DNA from: Laguncularia racemosa
Lineage: Eukaryota > Streptophyta > Magnoliopsida > Myrtales > Combretaceae
DNA length: 64,000 nucleotides
Direction of reading: 5' to 3'
Assembly: GCA_037954665.1 (NCBI GenBank)
Contig: JBBMOL010000197.1
Coordinates: 124,001 to 188,000 of the forward strand
The notes under the pieces are model-generated. The model had not been told where the DNA came from. It ran no database searches and was given only the letters and a program-made list of their open reading frames with translations. The translations under genes were made by a program, and so were the position numbers. Positions 57,791 through 64,000 of the stretch are shown one piece after another. Positions within the stretch are counted from its first letter, which is position 1; every line of letters starts with the position of its first letter.

Positions 57791-58291
57791 AGTTCAACAC
57801 TATACGTTTACCCTCCTACTGGAACATATAACTATTTCTGAAGCCATCATTTAAAACCCTCATGTCATATAACCAAGGCCTACCAAGCAATATATGGGAT
57901 GCACACATAAAAAGGATATCACATACAATCTCATCATGATATTTATCCCTTACACTAAAAGGTACCCTAGCCCTTTAAGTAACATGTAAACTACCCTACT
58001 CACTCAGCCAACGCAATTTATAAGGTTTTGGATGTGAGGTAGTTACAAGTTTCAATTTCGATACTAATGATGCAACAACTACATCAATACAACTACCGTC
58101 ATCAATAACAATAGCATATAGTTTTCCTTGTACTCTACAAGAGGTGTGGAACAAATTTTCCTCTACTCATCATCATTAGTAGGAAACGAAGCCAAAGTTC
58201 AATGCAGTACATTAATAGATAAATATAGATCACCTCCCACCTAACTATTTGCCTCATTGCCAAGTCCCCCATTCACAGTATCATTCGATAT

Positions 58292-59096
58292 GGTTGATGA
58301 ATTGATTTGTTGAAACACAAAAACAATACGGTACACACACACACACGATGCAGCAACCTTCAAACCACAACACTTTACACCACACACAAACACTCACTCC
58401 ACACTTCAAAACATAACAATCACTCCACGGCACATATACACACCCACGATGTAGCACCCTTCAAACCAAAATACACACACTTCTACACCACACACACATA
58501 CACACTTCACCCACAATGCAACAACCTTCAACCACAACACACTCATTACACCACACATACACATACCTCACCCACAGTGCAACAACCTTCAATCACAATA
58601 CACTCACTACACCACACACACACTCCACATTCACAGTGCAACACACACACTTTCAATCATAACAGCAGGCAACAATGGAAACAATTAATGATACTTCTCT
58701 AAATGGTAAATAAATAATTCAAACTAGTCAAAGTATATTATGATTAACAATACACAATAACTCCTTCAACTTAATGATTGTTTTTTAATTTCAAATTGTT
58801 TCCAAATCCTCCATGCAATTGAAAACAAAATTTGGAAATGAAAGTGAAGTTTAATTCCGAAATCCCTCAAGACATGCAATTCCCTTCCTCCTCAAACAAG
58901 CAACTTATGGCAAAGGTGAAGACTAGAAAGTTCATGTCTAAAATTCCTATTTCCAATTCCACAATAATGAAGGTAAATTACAATACAATCACTTAAGTTA
59001 CTTCAATTCCAATTCAAATAATCGTCAATTAAGAAATGGAAATTCAAGAACCCTAATTCCCAATTGAAATCACGCAATCCCTTCTCAAAAACCCTT
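58292..59096 (-). other. Element D leader
   Basis: TG-rich on the element strand (CA runs on + at 58318-58660). The long + strand frame here is low-complexity His/Thr sequence and not a gene. Confidence 0.8.
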
Positions 59097-59108
59097 GCTC
59101 TAATACCA
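59097..59108 (-). other. Primer binding site of element D
   Basis: Complement reads TGGTATTAGAGC, the initiator-Met PBS with one C-to-T change. Confidence 0.88.
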
Positions 59109-59115
59109 AAAATGA

Positions 59116-59979
59116 TGATGTGCCTAGTATCCAATTACAATCACACAAAAGCCAATTGGATAATCAACTAAATACAAATCATAAAATGGCGTGATTCCAC
59201 TTCCACATGAACCCCAATTACAAGAACCACTTTGATTGAATACACAATTACAATGAACTCAATTGGAATTCCAAAACCAATCAAATAAACAACACAATTG
59301 ATTCCAATTTCCAAAACAAATGGCGTGAATCCAAGCTTGAAAATTGAACCCTAATTAGCATGAATCAAGAACAACATAAAGTAACTAATTCCTTACCAGA
59401 TATTATGCACTAGTTGGAATTAGGATCAACCTATAATTTGTTGATATCACTCACAACAAATCCAAGTCCACTCCTAGAGTAGAATTGATAAGAGTATTTT
59501 TGTGAAAGAGTCACACCTTTCACGTAAAAAAAGAGGCAGTCGAAATGTGTTTATCAAAATTCCCTCTTTAACCCTACTTTGCAAGTATTTATACTTGCTT
59601 TAAACAGGGAAAATTTAACAAAACAAATTACAAGTAAAAAGCAACAAGTAAACGGTTTTAGCAACAAAGGAAAATTACAAGTAAACCCAACCTAAGTAGC
59701 CGACTTCTTCACTTCCATGGAACAATTGTTGGACCAGTTCTTTTAATTTATGTTGGTCTATGAATAACCCACAAATTGGGCATTAACGAATTTACCCACC
59801 ATCCTATAAAAACCGATAAATGTACTTGTCGAAATGCACAACAAATACATAATAGAAAAGAAGATACTAAACAAATATTCTCGAGGTCTAATTGTTCAAA
59901 GAAGACCATCATCGCTAAATTTTGTAACCCTTTGGCTCTTACCCTAGTGATGGGTCCTATGGGTATATGATGCCTATCA
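59116..59979 (-). mobile_element. Element D right (5') LTR
   Basis: Near-identical to the left LTR; about 10 bp are missing near 59475. TATA complement 59586-59593. Confidence 0.93.
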
Positions 59980-59984
59980 AGAAC

Positions 59985-61153
59985 AATCGCAGGATCTTAC
60001 CACTATTGTTGCTACACTAGCAACACGGTTTGATTAAATGACATTGCCACAACCACTAATGGCAAATCTACAGGCACCCCGCCTCAAGTAGACCCTTATA
60101 ATGCACATAAGGAAGGAGTTGTAGGAGGAAATAGGGGTATGAGAATGGGAGGAGATTATCATGTTTTTTAGGAGGAAAGGGATGATAACTTTATGGATAA
60201 ACCTTATCCTAACCGTGAGTTCAAGCCACCTCAAGGTCTGGAATATGTAAAGTTGCAAATGCCTTCATTTACTGGAAGGGGTTCTGTAGAGGATTATCTA
60301 GACTGGGAAGATAAGGTAGAGGGCCTATTTGAGTGGAAGAACCTCGTAGCTAGTAGATGAAGGGATGGTGATGCTGAGGTCCGTACTTGGCAGGAGATGA
60401 AATGGGTTATGAGGAGGAGGTTTATACTAGAGCACTATAGGTAGGAATTATTCATGCATCTCCAGACATTGAGGCAGGGAGGCAAAACTGTTGATGAATA
60501 TGTACAAGAGTTTGAGACACTAATGATCAAATGTGGGTCAGTCGAACCTCCTGAATAGACCTTAGTGCAATTTCTGTTAGGGTTAAAATATGAAATTACA
60601 TGTATTGTGGAGCTCCAGAGGTATAACACCCTTGATGAGGCCATCTAGTTAACTCTGAAAGTGGAGAGGCAGAGGCGATCTAATCCATATCAAACAGCGA
60701 GCAATAGGTATGGAACCTCTACAAAATTGTATGGTTCTAAGGGAAAACAGGTTGATAGAGAGGGATACGGTAGAAATATGGAAAAGAATCCAGTAGTGCT
60801 AGACAGTAGAGGGGAGAAAGAATTAACACGGAAAGGAAAAACAGCTATAGGGAATGATAACAAATAGGCTATAGTTGGGACATCAGGAGGATGGAACCAT
60901 TAGGTTAAATGCTTTAAATGTCTAGGTTTTGGACATATAGCTGCTTAGTGTCCAAACAGAAGAATTATGACTACTATAGAGGTTAAGAGTGAGGAAGACG
61001 AGGAAGACATACACGAGGCCATAGATCTGTCAACTGTATTAGACGAGTATTACGGTGATGCGGATGATAAAGTACATGAGGATAAAGGGAATGATCAATA
61101 TTTGTCCATTAATGTACTGTGCAGAGTGATGACTACCTTTCTTGTTAATAAGG
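59985..61153 (+). pseudogene. gag: Element I Gag, main part
   Basis: Continues QSQDLTTIVATLATR. LEYVKLQMPSFTGRGSVEDY, DWEDKVEGLFEW, RQGGKTVDEYVQEFETLM and LDEAI...LTLKVERQRRSN follow. The segment between the WEDKVEGLFE motif and the WKNL motif is shorter than in G and H (a deletion of about 70 bp near 60333). Nucleocapsid knuckle CFKCLGFGHIAA-stop-CPNRR at 60910-60960. Stops include 60901 (TAG just before the knuckle) and 60949. The acidic linker EEDEEDIHEAIDLSTVL leads to LSINVLCRVMTTFLVNK, where K is inserted. Confidence 0.85.
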
Positions 61154-62014
61154 TGATGGGAATTAACCCTATGGTTCCAACAGTGGGAAAACCAAATTGG
61201 ATACATGAGCCTAGATATCCACATGTTATCATATTTATCTAATAATACTTTATCTTTGCATTTTAGCAGGTACATTTCTCGATTTTTACAAGATGGTAAA
61301 TAAAATGTACTAAGGATCAATTGTGGGACATTCTTGGACTTATATCCACTAGTCTACAATATGTTATATTGAATTGAAGAACCAGCCATTTGAAGACTTA
61401 TTTGTACTTGTAATTTCATGTTTGAGAACCGGTCATTTGAGTGGCCTATTTGTAATTTGTTTTTGTTGTTTTTACCCTAATTGGAGCAAGTATAAATACT
61501 TGCTAAGTAGGGTTTAGAGGGAGCTTTTTGAACTTGAGAAAATACACCTTTTTGCCATGAGGAGAGTCCTTGCATGCAAATCTTACTCTTATCAATTTCA
61601 CTTGGAAATTGTTGTGAGTTAGCTTGGGAATTCTTGTGAGTCATATCAAGATTTTCTAAGTTGCATCCAATTATTGTTAGTGAGTAATATCTAATTGTAA
61701 TTGGTTGATCTTTTATGTATTCCTTTCACGCCAAATTAGGGTTCTTATATTGCTAGGGTTACAAGCCAATTGTAAGGATTGGAATTACATTGTTCCTTTA
61801 TAATTGATTGGTATTGGAATTCTCTTATAGTACATCCAATTTGGTTCATGCCATTTGATATTGTTAATCCTTGAGTTCATACCAATTTAGGGATTTTGTC
61901 TTCTTTTTGTTCACGCTTATTTTAATTGGAATAGAATCAATTGTATGTGTGTTCTTGTTAATTGGTGTTGAGATCCCTTGAGCACATCATATTTTTTGGT
62001 ATCAGAGCTCATCA
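61154..62014 (+). mobile_element. Insertion K: LTR plus PBS plus LTR-end stub, nested in I
   Basis: LTR 61154-61989 (836 bp; TGATGGGAATTAACC ... GAGCACATCA, TATAAATA 61491-61498), followed by tattttt, PBS-like TGGTATCAGAGCTC and ATCA (62014). Flanking pentamers taagg (61149-61153) and tgagg (62015-62019) differ once. Removing K with one pentamer restores the host frame exactly (VNKDEQRENLFHVSYRV). Same organisation as F. Confidence 0.85.
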
Positions 62015-62019
62015 TGAGG

Positions 62020-62460
62020 ATGAGCAGAGGGAAAATTTGTTTCACGTCTCTTACAGGGTCCAAGGTAATTTGTGTGCTCTTATTATTGATAGAGGTAGTT
62101 GTACTAATGTTGTGGCTACTTCATTAGTGACTAAATTGAAACTTCACAACCCCGCATCCCAAACCCTATAAATTATATCGGTTAAGTGAACAGGGTAGTC
62201 TACATGTCACTCAGAGGGCTAAGGTTCCTTTCAGTATAAGGGATAAGTATCGTGATGAGATTATTTGTGACATTCTTCCTATGTGTGCATCCCACATATT
62301 ACTTGGCAGGCCTTAGTTGTATGATAGGAGAGTATTACATGATGGCTTTAAGAACACTTACGTGTTCCAAAAAGAGGGCAAGTGTATAGTGTTGAACCCC
62401 ATGTCACCTTCTAAAGTACAAGAGCCACAAAGGCAAATAAATAAGGCTGGGAAAAAGAAG
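62020..62460 (+). pseudogene. Element I aspartic protease
   Basis: ENLFHVSYRVQGN then LIIDRGSCTNVVATSLVTKL (about 62080): the catalytic Asp remains but DSG has become DRG. The frame shifts near 62150 and continues as GSLHVTQRAKVPFSIRDKY, ICDILPMCASHILLGRP, TAG in place of Trp at about 62313, and VLHDGFKNTYVFQKEGK. Confidence 0.85.
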
Positions 62461-63390
62461 ACGTTATTGGTAGGGTAATATGAACTAGAGGAGGCCCTAG
62501 TAGATGAGAGACCGGTGTATCCATTGCAGATGAGATATGCATTAAAGGTGGATGGGTGTGAACAGTTACCCCCTATGGTAACTTAGGTATTGGATGAGTA
62601 CAAAGAACTGTTTACAAATGAATTACCTGAGGGATTACCACCTCTAAAAGGCATTGAACATGCCATTGATTTTCAGCCAGGATCAGTTTTACAAAATCGA
62701 CCTACATATCACATGAATCCTAAGGAGGCTAAATAATTAAGCGTTAGATGGATGAATTGGTAGAACAAGGCTTTGTTAGGGAGAGTATTAGTCCTTGTGC
62801 TATTCCTACCCTTCTTGTTCCTAAAAAGGATGGCACATGGAGGATGTACATTAATAGTAGAGCCATTAACAAAATCACCATCAAATACAGGTATCTCATT
62901 CCTAGACTTGATGATATGTTAGATGAGCTACATGGTGCATAGGTATTCTCCAAGGTGGATCTTAAAAGCAGGTATCACCAAATTCGAATGAGGGAAGGAG
63001 ACGAGTGGAAGATCGCTTTTAAAACATGCCATGGGTTATATGAGTGGATGGTCATGCCATTCAGTCTGACTAATGCCCCTAGTACTTTTATGAGGCTGAT
63101 GAATCTTGTAATGAAGGAATTTCTGGGTAAATTTGTTGTTGTTTATTTTGATGAAATTTTGATTTACAGCAAAAACCTGGAAAATCATGTGGAACATTTA
63201 CAGGCCATGTTTTTAGTAATGAGGGAGCAACAAATGTATGCAAATCTCAAGAAGTATTCTTTCTATCAAACTGAGGTAACATTTCTTGGATTTATTATAA
63301 CTGGTTTTGGTGTCAGGGTAGATGAACAAAAAGTGAGGCTATTAGGGATTGGCCAACACCAAAATCAGTTGCTGAGGTAAGGAGTTTTCT
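62461..63390 (+). pseudogene. Element I reverse transcriptase
   Basis: YELEEALVDERPVYPLQMRY and VLDEYKELFTNELPEGLPPL lead in. RT: LVPKKDGTWRMYINSRAINK (about 62813; the usual C-V-D-S/Y reads Y-I-N-S), PRLDDMLDELHGA, KVDLKSRYHQIRM (about 62955), VMPFSLTNAPSTFMRLMN and YFDEILIYSK (about 63147). The second catalytic Asp of YFDD is Glu here, which should abolish activity. Frameshift near 62735, TAG in place of Gln at 62940, and another shift near 63345. Confidence 0.9.
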
Positions 63391-64000
63391 TGGACTGGCT
63401 TCATTCTATAAACGCTCTGTCAATAATTTTAGTAGCATTCTCAATCCGTTAACTGAATTGACAAAGAAGAATGTTCCTTTTGTTTGGGGAGAACAAGCCC
63501 AAAAGAGTTTTGAGGAGGTGAAAAAAAAAAAAACTAACTAGTGGTCCAGTGTTAGTTTTACCTGATTTTGATAGAATTTTTGAATTGGAGTGTTATGCCT
63601 CAGGGGTAAAGATTGGTGCTATATTGATGTAGGATAAGAAGCCCATTGCTTATTTCAGTAAAAAATTAATGATAAGGAGTTCTACTCCTTAGTGAGGGCA
63701 TTGATGACATGGCAACATTATCTTCTTCCTAAAGAGTTCATTATTTATGCAAATCATGAGTCATTGAAACACTTCAGAGGTCAGCAACATCTGTCAAAAC
63801 GCCAAGCTAAATGGGTGGAGTTTTTAGAGAGTTTTTCATATGTGATTAAGTAAAAGAAAGGAAGCACAAATGTTGTAGCTGACACCTTATCATGCAAGTA
63901 TGTACTTAATCTCAACAAAGACAGATTTCCTCACAAGAAGTCATAGAAGCTTTCACCCAGAGCAAATAGATCTTTCAAAGTTATAAAGTGCATCAACAAC
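63391..64000 (+). pseudogene. Element I RNase H, to window end
   Basis: VRSFLGLASFYKRSVNNFSS, VPFVWGEQAQKSFEEVKKK (followed by an A12 run with a frame change at 63520-63532), FELECYASGVKIGAILM, TAG (Gln expected), KKPIAYFSKKL, a one-base deletion near 63670, FYSLVRALMTWQHYLLPKEF, ANHESLKHFRGQQ (the catalytic Asp of TDHES is Asn) and NVVADTLSCKYVLN. Integrase would begin about 200-300 bp beyond the window. Confidence 0.87.

Larger units (their letters stand above)
56400..58291 (-). pseudogene. Element D protease ORF with gag and pol deleted, interrupted by F
   Basis: Begins at 58291 with ATA in place of ATG (SNDTVNGGLGNEANS, stop, VGGD). It then jumps to LYLSINVLH, the segment just before the protease: most of gag is missing. 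Protease: VIDDGSCIDVVVASLVSKLK (about 58100) with DDG instead of DSG, ASHILLGRPWLYDMRVLNDG (about 57920). Next are about six 39-bp repeat units, element F, TLLLGQYELKKAIVDERPIY and VLDDYGDLFIDKML (start of RT). These join directly to GGYDVFAIFNVAGLLPYLPN, a readable integrase C-terminus, and DLRANLPQARGDD. Several stops. Confidence 0.82.
55528..59979 (-). mobile_element. Element D: protease-only CRM-like LTR element nested in gag of I, itself carrying F
   Basis: Perfect TSD agaac (55523-55527; 59980-59984). LTRs 872 bp (55528-56399) and 864 bp (59116-59979). The internal region without F is 1866 bp, within 3 bp of element B's. It has the same content: leader, about 20 gag codons, protease, expanded 39-bp repeats, start of RT, integrase tail. 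Minus orientation from the PBS beside the right LTR. Confidence 0.93.
52965..64000 (+). mobile_element. Element I: CRM-like Ty3/Gypsy element with gag-pol, split by J, D and K, running off the window
   Basis: 5' LTR, PBS, leader, gag, protease, RT and RNase H are present; integrase and 3' LTR are beyond 64000. The left flank catat (52960-52964) is the candidate TSD. The only member of its lineage here that still has pol. The CRM assignment rests on RNase H phrases (FELECYASGVKIGAILM, MTWQHYLLPKEFIIYANHES, KRQAKWVEFLESF), the initiator-Met PBS and the LTR-encoded PITRARAK tail. Confidence 0.88.

Noticed and set aside
58307..58702. 131-codon His/Thr-rich + frame
   Set aside because: Low-complexity CA-rich leader of element D read on the wrong strand.

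Overview
This is plant (angiosperm) nuclear DNA. The evidence is wall-to-wall LTR retrotransposons of plant-specific lineages (SIRE/Maximus-type Copia, Ogre/Tat-type, Tekay/Del-type and CRM-like Ty3/Gypsy), initiator tRNA-Met primer sites, AT-rich intergenic DNA and one small spliced gene. The species cannot be read from the sequence. Only one host gene is supported: a two-exon gene at 18183-18783 for a 73-residue basic protein of unknown function.

Layout. 1-7263: the internal region and 3' LTR of a Copia element whose 5' LTR lies left of the window. 7264-8493: a CA-rich then extremely purine-rich stretch, ending in a Gypsy-type LTR terminus. 8494-19849: AT-rich intergenic DNA with two decayed LTR fragments, a degenerate repeat, the host gene and a possible LINE remnant. 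19850-64000: one large nested retrotransposon complex.

The complex can be taken apart by target-site duplications (TSDs) and by reading frames that rejoin. The base element, A, is a decayed Tekay/Del-like Gypsy element on the + strand (LTR 19850-21798, gag, protease, RT, RNase H). It is cut three times, by B (24774-42857, TSD ggact), G (43107-52844, TSD taaaa) and I (52965 to beyond the window). B (minus strand) carries in its own LTR a complete 14.4-kb Ogre/Tat-like element, C (25519-39948, minus). G carries H in its leader (44310-49057, TSD tcttg). I carries a solo LTR J in its 5' LTR (53599-54657, TSD caatt), D in its gag (55528-59979, TSD agaac) and LTR insertion K at its gag/protease border (61154-62014). 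D carries LTR insertion F (56689-57533, TSD cttct).

B, D, F, G, H, I, J and K belong to one CRM-like lineage: TGAT...CATCA termini, initiator-Met primer site, and a polyprotein tail that runs into the LTR with a PITRARAK-type motif. Only I retains RT and RNase H, and these are broken. G and H are gag-protease elements with pol missing. B and D are protease-only elements lacking both gag and RT-integrase, with the same internal length and the same junctions. The locus is therefore a record of parasites of parasites: internally deleted, presumably trans-mobilised elements piling into their own kind. No coding region of any retroelement here is intact.
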